The notes: generated by a model from the letters alone, not told the origin. A stretch of 53,983 bases of DNA from Firm-08 sp045541535 (GCA_045541535.1 JAZQJG010000020.1:1-53983); one strand, 5' to 3'. Numbered from the stretch's first letter, positions 33,908-41,401 are shown. Numbers and translations are program-made.

Positions 33908-34714
33908 ATGAAAAAAAGCTTGTGGATTGTTTTGATACTGTGTTGTCTGCTGTTGAGTGCGTGTCGGCCGGAGGCGGTGGAGGAAGAGGCATTTATTCCG
34001 CCTGCATCACAAAACAATGCGGAACAAACGGAACAGAAGCAACCGGTACCCTCCGAGAATGAATCTTCCGCGAAAAAAGAAACGTCAACGGAAAAGGAAA
34101 ACGAAACTTCGGCGGAGCAGCCCTCTGAAGACGAAACACCTGCCGGCGGCACAGAGCCAACGACGCAAAAGAATGAAAAAAGCTTTATCTCTATCACGGG
34201 AACTCCTGCCAAAGTATCGCAGGAAGACCTGACGAAAAGGGCAGAACTGATCTTGCACGGACGAGTGAAGGCGAAGCTGGGCGAGGTCATGCTCAATCCC
34301 GACGGCAAAAGAACCGATGCTTCGGGACAAGTGGTAGCCAATGCGCAGATCACTTCCTACGAGGTTGAGGTGTATACCGTGTATAAAGGAACCTATAAAA
34401 AGGATACGATCGTCGTTAAAACGACGAACGGTCGCAATTTAAGTCCCGATCTGATCCTCTATGGTGAGGATGAAACTTGTAAATTGGCCGAGCCGCTGGA
34501 GCGATTTGATCTAACGGTGGGGCAAGAATGTATCATGTATCTGGCCAGCGTCACCGGCGACGTTTCGGAGAGCAACGGCTATTGTTGCCTGAGCGCCGGG
34601 GCAGGGTATTTTATCAAAGAGGGAAACGTATTTAAAAACGACGGTGTCCTGCCGCTGACCAATACCTTGGAAGCGTTGGAAAAAGAGCATTTAAATGGTG
34701 TGGCCCAAAATTGA
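33908..34714 (+). CDS. Lipoprotein of unknown function, linker-rich
   Basis: 268 residues. Signal peptide with lipobox LLLSAC at residues 14-19, followed by about 75 residues of Glu/Ser/Thr/Pro-rich linker, then a globular part (about 95-265: ELILHGRVKAKLGEVML, YEVEVYTVYKGTYKKDTIVVKTT, GQECIMYLASV). This part looks like a small beta domain and I do not recognise it. Signal peptide, lipobox and the bases upstream of the start (CGTATAAGAAGTGAAAAGGA) closely match those of the lipoprotein at 40659, so the two share a leader module but differ in the body. Confidence 0.8.
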   Translation: MKKSLWIVLILCCLLLSACRPEAVEEEAFIPPASQNNAEQTEQKQPVPSENESSAKKETSTEKENETSAEQPSEDETPAGGTEPTTQKNEKSFISITGTPAKVSQEDLTKRAELILHGRVKAKLGEVMLNPDGKRTDASGQVVANAQITSYEVEVYTVYKGTYKKDTIVVKTTNGRNLSPDLILYGEDETCKLAEPLERFDLTVGQECIMYLASVTGDVSESNGYCCLSAGAGYFIKEGNVFKNDGVLPLTNTLEALEKEHLNGVAQN

Positions 34715-34810
34715 CTTGTAACGGATTTTTGAGGATTGATTTGTATAAAGTGTATAAAAGAAATTAACATAGGGGAAAATAAATGAGCAAAATATGTTAA
34801 ACTTGCCATC

Positions 34811-34839
34811 TTGTCACAGCGCAAAAAGTTTGGTACAAT
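34811..34839 (+). promoter_or_regulatory. Strong promoter of a short transcription unit
   Basis: TTGTCA (34811-34816), 17-base spacer, TACAAT (34834-34839). The transcript would run about 210 bases to the terminator at 35017-35055. Confidence 0.75.
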
Positions 34840-34931
34840 AAAACCAGAAAGAAGAAAGCAAATAAAAAACCATCAAGGTTTCGGCTTTCAATTCTTATCA
34901 CAACGAGTTCTGAAGGAAAGGGCGTGAGGAT

Positions 34932-35018
34932 ATGAGAACAACCAAATATTGCACTCATACCGGTGAAATTTTGCGCCCGCTCAAGAGAAGAAAGTACCTG
35001 AAATTTCCTCTTAGATAG
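34932..35018 (+). CDS. Putative 28-residue basic peptide or small RNA unit
   Basis: Short frame from ATG 34932 with a purine-rich GAAGGAAAGG about 10 bases upstream. The peptide begins MRTTKYCTHTGEILRPLKRR, is strongly basic, and is unlike anything I recognise. It lies alone between a near-consensus promoter and a perfect terminator that starts at its stop codon. A regulatory RNA with a chance frame is equally possible. Confidence 0.4.
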   Translation: MRTTKYCTHTGEILRPLKRRKYLKFPLR

Positions 35019-35055
35019 CACAGAAGAGTAACCGAAAATCTCTTCTGTGCTTTTT
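35017..35055 (+). terminator. Terminator of the micro-gene unit
   Basis: Perfect 12-base stem AGCACAGAAGAG (35017-35028) / CTCTTCTGTGCT (35040-35051), 11-base loop, then TTTT. Confidence 0.92.
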
Positions 35056-35063
35056 AATTACAA

Positions 35064-35225
35064 CTGAATAAAAAAGCGCTTCTCTTTGAAAAACAAGAGG
35101 CAACGACTGCGGGGGAATTCCCCTTAAAGATGCAGCGGCGCAAGATCAGTACACCTCAGATTCCCGTTTTTGATGCAGACCGAAATCCAATCGGCCATCC
35201 GATCGTAAAAGATTTTAAATTTTGA
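35064..35225 (+). CDS. Doubtful small ORF (31-53 residues)
   Basis: An open frame ends at 35225. An ATG at 35130 gives 31 residues (MQRRKISTPQIPVFDADRNP and 11 more); the frame is open back to a CTG at 35064 (53 residues, starting NKKALLFEKQEATT). The residue mix looks protein-like (no low complexity), but there is no clear ribosome site or promoter and it follows a terminator directly. It may be a remnant of a lost gene. The remaining bases up to 35278 show nothing. Confidence 0.25.
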   Translation: MNKKALLFEKQEATTAGEFPLKMQRRKISTPQIPVFDADRNPIGHPIVKDFKF

Positions 35226-35278
35226 AGGGAACATACAACGAGGAAACAAAACTGATGAAAAACAAATTTACATAGATA

Positions 35279-35372
35279 AAGGCAGAACGGATGTTTCCGT
35301 TCTGCCTTTAAATTTTTTATAGCTTTTTGGCTCCGCCCAAAAAGGTTTTCACAATTCCGCATTTTGAATTCC
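35279..35372. repeat. 94-bp direct repeat copy 1 (contains a terminator)
   Basis: Nearly identical to 35889-35982. It starts with a hairpin AAGGCAGAACGG...CCGTTCTGCCTTT plus T-run (a terminator) and continues with TTTTTGGCTCCGCCCAAAAA and a GAATTC-containing tail. The hairpin loop differs between copies. Read on the minus strand it forms the end of the 3' region of the small gene at 35430-35579. Confidence 0.8.
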
Positions 35373-35381
35373 TTCTCATTT

Positions 35382-35467
35382 TCGAGCACCTATAAACGAT
35401 GCCCGCTGATTCGGTGGATTGACCAACGGTCAACCACCGTCCGAAACTGTCTGCGGGGACTCCCCGC
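35382..35467 (-). repeat. 3'UTR hairpin element, copy C
   Basis: On the minus strand: GCGGGGA-G-TCCCCGC, then GACAGTTTCGGACGG, the hairpin GGTGGTTGACC/GGTCAA(T)CCACC, then the GGGCATC...GGTGCTCG segment. It overlaps the 3' end of the small gene 35430-35579, whose last dozen codons and stop lie inside it. Confidence 0.8.
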
Positions 35468-35579
35468 CTGCGGATATGTAGAGTTCTTCGCATTCTTTTT
35501 GCGCGTCAATTAAAATTTCGATGGCATCTTCCGTTGCCGCCATCAGTTTAAAATACATTTCTTTGTAATTTGGTTCCAT
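35430..35579 (-). CDS. 49-residue conserved small protein, XRE-module partner (copy 1)
   Basis: Begins MEPNYKEMYFKLMAATEDAI and continues as an amphipathic helix to ELYISA; no membrane segment or signal. A close paralogue lies at 45291-45446, also divergent from a small XRE gene. GGGAGAG precedes the ATG. The last dozen residues (GGESPQTVSDGG) and the stop codon are encoded by the adjacent repeat element. I know no function; small acidic helical proteins of this type are frequent next to XRE genes in Clostridia. The promoter has a perfect dyad in its spacer, so it is probably repressed by the neighbour. Confidence 0.72.
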   Translation of the reverse strand: MEPNYKEMYFKLMAATEDAIEILIDAQKECEELYISAGGESPQTVSDGG

Positions 35580-35602
35580 AGCATATCTCTCCCTTTGATT
35601 TT

Positions 35603-35653
35603 AGTATAGCCCAGTTATGGGCTATTGTCAAGATACGGACTCCCTTTTATACT
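35603..35653. promoter_or_regulatory. Overlapping divergent promoters with operator dyad (module 1)
   Basis: Minus strand, small protein: TTGACA (35631-35626), 17-base spacer, TATACT (35608-35603). Plus strand, XRE gene: TTGTCA (35625-35630), 17-base spacer, TATACT (35648-35653). The two -35 boxes overlap. A perfect dyad ATAGCCCA (35606-35613) / TGGGCTAT (35618-35625) fills the spacer of the minus promoter and reaches both -35 boxes, a good candidate operator for the XRE protein. Confidence 0.85.
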
Positions 35654-35677
35654 TTTTTATAGAAGGAGGGGAGTATT

Positions 35678-35881
35678 GTGATCGTTTTTGACAAACTGTG
35701 GACCACGTTAAAAGAAAAGCATATATCGCAATACGCCCTGATCAAGCAATACGGATTTAGCGCAGGACAGTTGGATCGTTTGAGGAAAAACGGCAACGTA
35801 AACACCTATACGTTAAATCAGTTGTGCTTGATACTGGATTGCAAATTGGAAGATATTGCTGAATTTACAAAAGAATCATAA
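35678..35881 (+). CDS. Small XRE-type HTH regulator (module 1)
   Basis: 67 residues, essentially a lone Cro/C1-type HTH: SQYALIKQYGFSAGQLDRLRK is the helix-turn-helix, followed by the TYTLNQLCLILDCKLEDI helix typical of the compact plasmid/phage-like subfamily. GTG start at 35678 with AGAAGGAGGGGAG upstream. It is divergent from the small protein gene at 35430, with overlapping promoters and a dyad operator between. Likely an autoregulatory repressor of both. Confidence 0.87.
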   Translation: MIVFDKLWTTLKEKHISQYALIKQYGFSAGQLDRLRKNGNVNTYTLNQLCLILDCKLEDIAEFTKES

Positions 35882-35888
35882 AATTTAA

Positions 35889-35982
35889 AAGGCAGAACGG
35901 AAAAATTCGTTCTGCCTTTAAATTTTTTATAGCTTTTTGGCTCCGCCCAAAAAGGTTTTCACAATTCCGCATTTCGAATTCC
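35889..35982. repeat. 94-bp direct repeat copy 2 (contains a terminator)
   Basis: Second copy of 35279-35372, directly after the XRE stop codon. The hairpin AAGGCAGAACGG / TTCGTTCTGCCTTT plus T-run should end the XRE transcript and, on the other strand, the pot operon after its repeat elements. Confidence 0.8.
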
Positions 35983-36003
35983 AAATTCCGCATTTCGGGC
36001 AAA

Positions 36004-36187
36004 AATATTGGGTGCCCGCACGTTCGGCAGGATAACCGGAAGGTTACCTGCCGCCCGAGACTGTCAGCGGACCCACTGCGTGGGATTGGCCCGATCTTAT
36101 GTTCGAGTACCTGTAATGGGGGCTCGTTGATTCGGTGGATTGACCAACGGGCAACCACCGTCCGAGACTGTCAGCGGGGACTCCCCG
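36004..36187 (-). repeat. 3'UTR hairpin elements behind potD, copy D (two units)
   Basis: Two units between the potD stop and the terminator repeat. Directly after the TGA comes CGGGGA-G-TCCCCG, then CTGACAGTCTCGGACGG, the GGTGGTTG hairpin, GGTACTCGAACATAAG, the palindrome CCCAC-GCA-GTGGG, and a second unit whose variable hairpin is GGCAGGTAACC / GGTTA(T)CCTGCC. Confidence 0.85.
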
Positions 36188-37393
36188 TCAATATTGGCGG
36201 GCGCGGTAGGCGGCGCGGATATATTTGAAGAGTAGGAGCCCGATGACCAGCGCCAGGATGATGCCGGCGGTCCAGAGGATCCATGGCTCAATGGAGTTTT
36301 CAATTTTGAGCTCCTCCCACAGGGTGCCGGTGAAGGCCAGGGTGGCGGGATCCAGATTCTGGTAATAGGTGGCCACGAAATCGGTGGAAGCGGGATAAAG
36401 GATCTCCATGGCGTCGGGATGAACCTCGGTCATGGTTTCCTGATACCCTTCGTTTTGGGTCACCAGGGTGTTGGGGCAGGCGTAGTAAAGGTATTCTGCG
36501 TTGGCAATGGCCGGCTCTTCGGAGAGCATAAAGTTGATATAGGCCTCGGCAATCTCGGGATTGCGGGCATTTTTGGGGACACAGAAGGCATCTACGAAGA
36601 CGTTGGTGCCGCTTTTGGGATAGGTGAAGGCCAGCGCGTCGTTGTCCTCATACATCGCCAGAAAATCGCCGGCATAATAGGGGGCGATGGCGGCGGAGCC
36701 GGTCTTCATTTTGTTAAAGATCTCGTCCATTACGTAGCTCTGGATGAGGGGCTTTTGTACCTTAAGCTCCTCAATGGCTTGCCGGAGCTGGGTGTGATCG
36801 GTGGTATTCACGTCGATCCCCAGCTTGTACATAGCCGTACCCAGCGCATCACGGGAGTTGTTAAACTGCAGGATCTTGCCCCGATATTTTTCGTTCCACA
36901 TACAGTCCCAATCGGTGATATCCTCGGCATCCACCATAGTGGCGTTGTAGATCAGCCCCACCATACCGTAGGTGTAGGGGACGGAATACAGATTGCCGGG
37001 ATCGTAGAAAAGATGGGTGTAGTTGGGATCAATGTGGGCGAAATTGGGGATGTTCTGAAAGTTTAAGGGACGGAGCATATCCTCGGCGATCATCCGTTGG
37101 ATCATATAATCCGAGGGAATCACCACGTCGTAGGAGGCGGCGCCGCTGGAAAGCTTGTTGTACATATCCTCGTTGCTGGCGTAGGTGGTATAGTTCACCT
37201 TCACCCGCTGACCGGTGAGCTCGTAGTAATAGGCTTCAAATTCGGCGTTGACGTCCAGCGTGCCTTCACTGCCGTCGGAGATATATTCGCCCCAATTGTA
37301 AACGTTGAGGGTGGGGGTGGGGGCGGCAGCGGCGGAGAAGGGAATGCTCAACAGTAACAGGAGGGCAGATAGGGATAAAATCAGTTTTTTCAT
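36188..37393 (-). CDS. potD: Spermidine/putrescine-binding protein PotD, membrane-anchored form
   Basis: 401 residues. Signal peptide (LILSLSALLLLLSIPFSAAAA) with an Ala-type cleavage site and no lipobox Cys. The body is a PotD-type binding protein (LNVYNWGEYISDGSEGT, YDVVIPSDYMIQRM, YTYGMVGLIYNATMV, ADEFAMYEDND-like acidic site). Unusually, residues about 372-392 (ILWTAGIILALVIGLLLFKY) form a C-terminal transmembrane helix, so the protein is tethered by its tail instead of a lipid. Last gene of potABCD; overlaps potC by 4 bases; its TGA abuts a repeat hairpin. Confidence 0.93.
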   Translation of the reverse strand: MKKLILSLSALLLLLSIPFSAAAAPTPTLNVYNWGEYISDGSEGTLDVNAEFEAYYYELTGQRVKVNYTTYASNEDMYNKLSSGAASYDVVIPSDYMIQRMIAEDMLRPLNFQNIPNFAHIDPNYTHLFYDPGNLYSVPYTYGMVGLIYNATMVDAEDITDWDCMWNEKYRGKILQFNNSRDALGTAMYKLGIDVNTTDHTQLRQAIEELKVQKPLIQSYVMDEIFNKMKTGSAAIAPYYAGDFLAMYEDNDALAFTYPKSGTNVFVDAFCVPKNARNPEIAEAYINFMLSEEPAIANAEYLYYACPNTLVTQNEGYQETMTEVHPDAMEILYPASTDFVATYYQNLDPATLAFTGTLWEELKIENSIEPWILWTAGIILALVIGLLLFKYIRAAYRARQY

Positions 37394-38199
37394 TGCTGCT
37401 CCTTTCCCACCTTTTTGGCACTGCGGGCGGAGATCACGTTGGAAAGGATCAACAACAGCAGTACGGCAAAGATGATCAGAGAGGACAGGGCGTAGATGTC
37501 GGGCTTGACCTCTTTTTTGGTCATAGAATAGATCATCAGGGGCAGGGTCTGGAAGGAACTGCCGGTGGTGAAATAACTGATGACAAAGTCGTCCAACGAC
37601 AGGGTAAAGGCCATAATAAAGCCACTGACCACACCGCCCATCATATTGGGCAGTTCCACCTTGAAAAAGGATTGCAACGGGGTACAGCCCAGATCACGGG
37701 CCGCCTCGGGCAGGGCCTTGTCCATCTGGCGCAGATGGGGGTTGACGTTGAGCATCACGTAGGGCAAACAGAAGGTGACGTGGGCAATGAGCAAGGTCCA
37801 AAAGCTCAGCTTGTCCTCCATCCCCAACATGGTTCCCACGAAAACGAACAACAGCATCATAGAAATACCGGTTACGATCTCGGGATTCATCATAGGAATG
37901 TTGGTCACCGAATGAATGCTTTTTTGCAGCATTTTGCTCTTCATTTTGGAAATACCCACCACGGCGGCGGTGCCGATCACGGTGGAAAGGGCGGCCGAGG
38001 TTACCGCCAGAATCAGGGTGTTCTTCAGCGCCACGAAGGTGTCGGGGGAAGAAAAGAGTTCCTTGTACCAATACAGGGACAGACCGGTCATAGCGCCGGT
38101 GTTGTCGGTGTTGTTAAAGGAAAAGAGGACGAGCATCAAAATGGGGACGTACAGGAGCAACAGCACCAGTACCACGTAAATCTTGGATAAAAATTTCAC
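37390..38199 (-). CDS. potC: Spermidine/putrescine ABC permease PotC
   Basis: 269-residue permease with six predicted helices and the EAA motif EAARDLGCTPLQSFFKVELP that contacts PotA. The C-terminal MAFTLSLDDFVISYFTTG motif is characteristic of PotC. It overlaps potB and potD by 4 bases each. Confidence 0.94.
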   Translation of the reverse strand: MKFLSKIYVVLVLLLLYVPILMLVLFSFNNTDNTGAMTGLSLYWYKELFSSPDTFVALKNTLILAVTSAALSTVIGTAAVVGISKMKSKMLQKSIHSVTNIPMMNPEIVTGISMMLLFVFVGTMLGMEDKLSFWTLLIAHVTFCLPYVMLNVNPHLRQMDKALPEAARDLGCTPLQSFFKVELPNMMGGVVSGFIMAFTLSLDDFVISYFTTGSSFQTLPLMIYSMTKKEVKPDIYALSSLIIFAVLLLLILSNVISARSAKKVGKEQQ

Positions 38200-39026
38200 A
38201 GCAGTACCCCCTTTCTGTCTCCTTCCTCATCGGAAAAGCGGTTCATAACCGCCAGAGAGATCAAGATCAGGATCATCATCACCAAGGCAATGGCGGCGCC
38301 CACGTGATAGGTGGTCTCGTTTTGAAATTGGCGCTCAATGGTGTCACCAATGAGCTCAAAGGTGCCGCCACCCAACTTCTGGGAAATATAGAAGGTGGAG
38401 ATGGAGGGCACGAATACCATGGTAATGCCGCTGATCACGCCGGACATAGACAGAGGGAAGGTGACCCGAGTGAGGACCTGTAGGGGATTACAGCCCAGAT
38501 CACGGGCCGCCTCCAACAGCTTGGGATCGATCTTGGCGATCACCGAATAAATGGGCAATACCATATAGGGCAAAAAGTCGTATACCATACCGAACACCAC
38601 GGCCCCTTTGGTGCCGATGATGTGCACGGTGCCCAGATTCAGGGCGGAAAGAATATTGTTGATCAGACCGCCGTCGTCCATAATGGCCATCATAGAATAG
38701 GTGCGGATGAGCAGATTGGTCCACATGGGTAGCATCAACAGCAGCATATATACGCTCTGATGACTTTTGGGGGCGGTGGCGATGATATAGGCCAGGGGAT
38801 AGCCGATGAGAAAACAGATAAAGGTGGCGATCACACTGAGGGCGATGCTGAGCACGAAGGTGTGGGTGTGCTCTCCCAAGGCCAGAATATTCTCAATGGT
38901 CCAGCCTCCCTCGGGATTGGTGAAGGCGTAATAGGCCACGAACAGTAGGGGGCAGACGATAAACAAAATGCTCCAGAAGATATGGGGCGCGGCGGCGATG
39001 GAGCGCATAAAGGAACGTGTTCTCAT
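38196..39026 (-). CDS. potB: Spermidine/putrescine ABC permease PotB
   Basis: 276 residues, six predicted helices. EAA loop EAARDLGCNPLQVLTRVTFP; MWTNLLIRTYSMMAIMDDGG is the segment typical of PotB. Its start codon overlaps the potA stop by one base (TAATG), giving tight translational coupling. Confidence 0.94.
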   Translation of the reverse strand: MRTRSFMRSIAAAPHIFWSILFIVCPLLFVAYYAFTNPEGGWTIENILALGEHTHTFVLSIALSVIATFICFLIGYPLAYIIATAPKSHQSVYMLLLMLPMWTNLLIRTYSMMAIMDDGGLINNILSALNLGTVHIIGTKGAVVFGMVYDFLPYMVLPIYSVIAKIDPKLLEAARDLGCNPLQVLTRVTFPLSMSGVISGITMVFVPSISTFYISQKLGGGTFELIGDTIERQFQNETTYHVGAAIALVMMILILISLAVMNRFSDEEGDRKGVLL

Positions 39027-40144
39027 TATTCCTCCTCCACGCTGTCAGCATCGGACAACTCTTCCAATTCGTCGGAGAAGGAGCTGTAGTCGCCGTACAG
39101 ACCGCTGTATTCGGATTTTTTCATAATATGGATGGCGTCGGGCTCAATGTACAGACCGATGTAATCGCCCTCGGCCACAAAATCGGTGCTCTGGATCATC
39201 CATTTAAAGCCGCCGATGTCCACGATGATCTCATAGTGAACGCCCTTGAAGGTGACGGCGGTGACCGTGCCCTTCAGCATACCGTTTTCGGGATGGACCA
39301 CGTCCACGTCCTCGGGACGGACCACCACGTCGACCTGCTCATTCAGGCCGAAGCCGCCGTCCACGCAAACGAAATTCTGCCCGGAAAAGCGCACCTTGCA
39401 ATCGGCCAGCATCACGCCGTCTACGATGTTACTCTCACCGATAAAGTCGGCCACAAAAGCATTGACAGGCTCGTTGTAAATGTCGGTGGGGGTGCCGATC
39501 TGCTGGATCTTACCCTCACTCATCACCACCACGCGGTCGGACATACTCAGGGCTTCCTCCTGATCGTGGGTGACGTAGATAAAGGTGATGCCGGTCTGCT
39601 TCTGAATGTTTTTCAGCTCATTCTGCATATCCTTGCGCAGTTTGAGATCCAAGGCGCCCAGGGGCTCGTCCAACAGCAATACGCGGGGATGACTGATCAA
39701 TGCTCTGGCAATGGCCACACGCTGTTGCTGACCGCCGGAGAGCAGGGTAACGTTTTTGTGCTCAAAGCCCTTGAGGGAGACCATTTCCAATATCTCCTTC
39801 ACACGGCGCACGATCTCTTTTTTGTCCACCTTTTGCAGGCGCAGGGAAAAGGCAATGTTTTCAAATACGTTGAGATGGGGGAACAGGGCGTATTTCTGGA
39901 ATACGGTATTGACCTGCCGTTTGTGGGCAGGGATATCGTTGATGCAATTTCCTTCAAAAAGTACCTTGCCCTCGTCAGCATTTTCAAAGCCGCCGATGAG
40001 ACGCAACGTGGTGGTCTTGCCGCAACCGGAGGGGCCCAACAGGGTCATAAATTCCCCGTCGTAGATCTCCAGATTTACGTTGTCCAATACGGTTTCCCCG
40101 TCAAAGGCCTTGGAAATGTTTTGCAGTTCAATGATTTTTTTCAT
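39026..40144 (-). CDS. potA: Spermidine/putrescine ABC ATPase PotA
   Basis: 372 residues. Walker A GPSGCGKTTTLRLIGG, Q-loop QKYALFPHL, signature LSGGQQQRVAIARAL, Walker B VLLLDEPLGALD and switch His VTHDQEE; a C-terminal TOBE-type domain (about 240-345) and an acidic tail (EELEELSDADSVEEE). First gene of potABCD. The only strong promoter upstream lies behind a 355-base structured RNA and a terminator, so expression may depend on read-through or attenuation. Confidence 0.95.
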   Translation of the reverse strand: MKKIIELQNISKAFDGETVLDNVNLEIYDGEFMTLLGPSGCGKTTTLRLIGGFENADEGKVLFEGNCINDIPAHKRQVNTVFQKYALFPHLNVFENIAFSLRLQKVDKKEIVRRVKEILEMVSLKGFEHKNVTLLSGGQQQRVAIARALISHPRVLLLDEPLGALDLKLRKDMQNELKNIQKQTGITFIYVTHDQEEALSMSDRVVVMSEGKIQQIGTPTDIYNEPVNAFVADFIGESNIVDGVMLADCKVRFSGQNFVCVDGGFGLNEQVDVVVRPEDVDVVHPENGMLKGTVTAVTFKGVHYEIIVDIGGFKWMIQSTDFVAEGDYIGLYIEPDAIHIMKKSEYSGLYGDYSSFSDELEELSDADSVEEE

Positions 40145-40160
40145 ATACGTTCCCCTTTTT

Positions 40161-40515
40161 GAAAATAAAAAAGCACAAGTTTTTCAACTTGTGCTTACGG
40201 TGCAAATATCCGACAATTTCCGCCCACGGGTGGCGGATATTATGGGTAGCAGAGTCTATATAGCAAAATACTTTTACCACTCTTATTGACCGTTTCACAA
40301 GTCTGTGTTTAACAAACACATTTCGGTTATAAAGTAACCAACTTATAAAATTTGAGCTTTGAGCTCCATCAATAAGGCAACTTTTCGTTGCCAATTGTGT
40401 GGACACCACACAATGATCGGCATTCGACCCGGCTGTCCGTATGGCCTCAACCCTTGGGCGGGTGGTCGCTATCTTGCTTAGTAAAGACTCTGAAATTTTC
40501 TTTCTAAGTATCGAT
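40161..40515 (-). ncRNA. Structured RNA gene or leader upstream of potA
   Basis: About 355 bases on the minus strand between a near-consensus promoter and a strong terminator, with no credible reading frame. A long-range closing stem pairs 40485-40492 with 40250-40257 (CAGAGTCT/AGACTCTG), continued by 40468-40472 with 40260-40264. Inside are local hairpins: 40394-40402/40406-40414 (9 pairs), 40376-40381/40387-40392, 40354-40358/40362-40366, 40325-40329/40335-40339 and 40304-40310/40314-40320; 40220-40224/40232-40236 lies outside the domain. I found no tmRNA, RNase P, SRP or common riboswitch hallmarks. It may be a stand-alone RNA or an attenuator of the pot operon; I cannot name the family. 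Confidence 0.65.
40162..40196 (-). terminator. Terminator ending the structured RNA, just before potA
   Basis: 11-base stem AAGCACAAGTT / AACTTGTGCTT (40171-40196), then TTTTATTTT on the minus strand, 17 bases ahead of the potA start codon. Confidence 0.88.
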
Positions 40516-40521
40516 GGAAAA

Positions 40522-40550
40522 ATTTTAACACATTTAATATTATATGTCAA
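40522..40550 (-). promoter_or_regulatory. Promoter of the structured RNA (and possibly potABCD)
   Basis: Minus strand TTGACA (40550-40545), 17-base spacer, TAAAAT (40527-40522). No competing promoter was found between the RNA terminator and potA. Confidence 0.85.
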
Positions 40551-40658
40551 TCATAAATTTATGTCATTATGGTTGGTTGATGATGCGAAGAAAAGATGCA
40601 TTTTTAATGAGTATTTTTGTGTTAAGGAACGTATAAGGAGTGAAAGGAGGCGTGTGTT

Positions 40659-41315
40659 ATGAAAAAAATGCTTTGGATCGTTGTTCTTGCTCTGTGTTTG
40701 ACACTGCTACCGGCGTGCAGACCGGAGATTGGAGAAACGGATATCTTTGACCGAGGTGCCGTATCGGAAGGTGCGGGCCCTGCAAGCGCAGAAGCAAAGG
40801 CAACCGACGGAGCGGGTGAAAACACGGCTCAAGCAACGACGGAGCAACGGACACAGAAAATCTCAACCGAAGAACCGGTACAAAACGAAGAAATTTCTGT
40901 GGACTCCTTGTTTACCGTACCGCCGGAAGATCCCGCCAAGCGGGCTGAAGCCGAGCGTATTCTGGCGGAGCAAGGAGAGTATGATTATTGGTGTTATTGT
41001 ATGGAAAATGATTTGAAAATGTACAGTGATGCGACAGCGGATCAAGATTTTAAACCCGGAGAAGTTATCGTTTATTTTAAAAAGTCTGTGTCAATCAAGG
41101 ATGGGCCGTTACCCGATTTTTCTTTGATCGAATATGAAAAGATAGTAGAACGTCCTTATTATGTGCCTACGCCGGAAAAGGCGTTTACACGTAAAATAAC
41201 TATTCTTCTGAAAAATAAAACAAACAAACAAGCGGTAGTAGATGCAATCAAAGAAATAGAAAAACTGGAATTTGTTTCTCACGCCACGCCGAATTATATA
41301 CTGTATGGCGCGTAA
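40659..41315 (+). CDS. Lipoprotein with a protease-prodomain-like C-terminus
   Basis: 218 residues. Lipobox LLPAC after MKKMLWIVVLALCLT, then a low-complexity Ala/Glu/Thr linker (about 25-85). The C-terminal part (about 128-218) has FKPGEVIVYFKKSV at the front and KQAVVDAIKEIEKLEFV plus SHATPNYIL at the end, the beta-alpha-beta pattern of subtilisin prodomain/inhibitor I9-type or fervidolysin prodomain-like folds. No protease follows it. It could be a free-standing inhibitor or chaperone at the cell surface (inference). The start region and signal peptide match the lipoprotein at 33908. Confidence 0.78.
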   Translation: MKKMLWIVVLALCLTLLPACRPEIGETDIFDRGAVSEGAGPASAEAKATDGAGENTAQATTEQRTQKISTEEPVQNEEISVDSLFTVPPEDPAKRAEAERILAEQGEYDYWCYCMENDLKMYSDATADQDFKPGEVIVYFKKSVSIKDGPLPDFSLIEYEKIVERPYYVPTPEKAFTRKITILLKNKTNKQAVVDAIKEIEKLEFVSHATPNYILYGA

Positions 41316-41346
41316 TTCAATTTGGCATTGCGTTGTTCAGTAAATC

Positions 41347-41385
41347 AAAAAGGTGTTTGTCCTGTGACAGGACAAACACCTTTTT
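41347..41385. terminator. Repeat-family terminator, copy 1
   Basis: Perfect 39-base palindrome with arm AAAAAGGTGTTTGTCCTGT and its complement. It ends the lipoprotein gene on one strand and the metF-metH 3' region on the other. Near-identical copies are at 45825 and 48267. Confidence 0.92.
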
Positions 41386-41401
41386 ACTCATTTGGCTTTT
41401 T

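Noticed and set aside
35865..36158. 97-codon minus-strand frame over the 94-bp repeat
   Set aside because: Shares a peptide with the frame over the other repeat copy only because the DNA is duplicated; it crosses a terminator and lacks a ribosome site.
40161..40515. tmRNA, RNase P or SRP RNA for the structured RNA
   Set aside because: No tRNA-like ends or tag frame, no RNase P conserved core, and no SRP GGAAG/S-domain motif could be found by eye; left unassigned.
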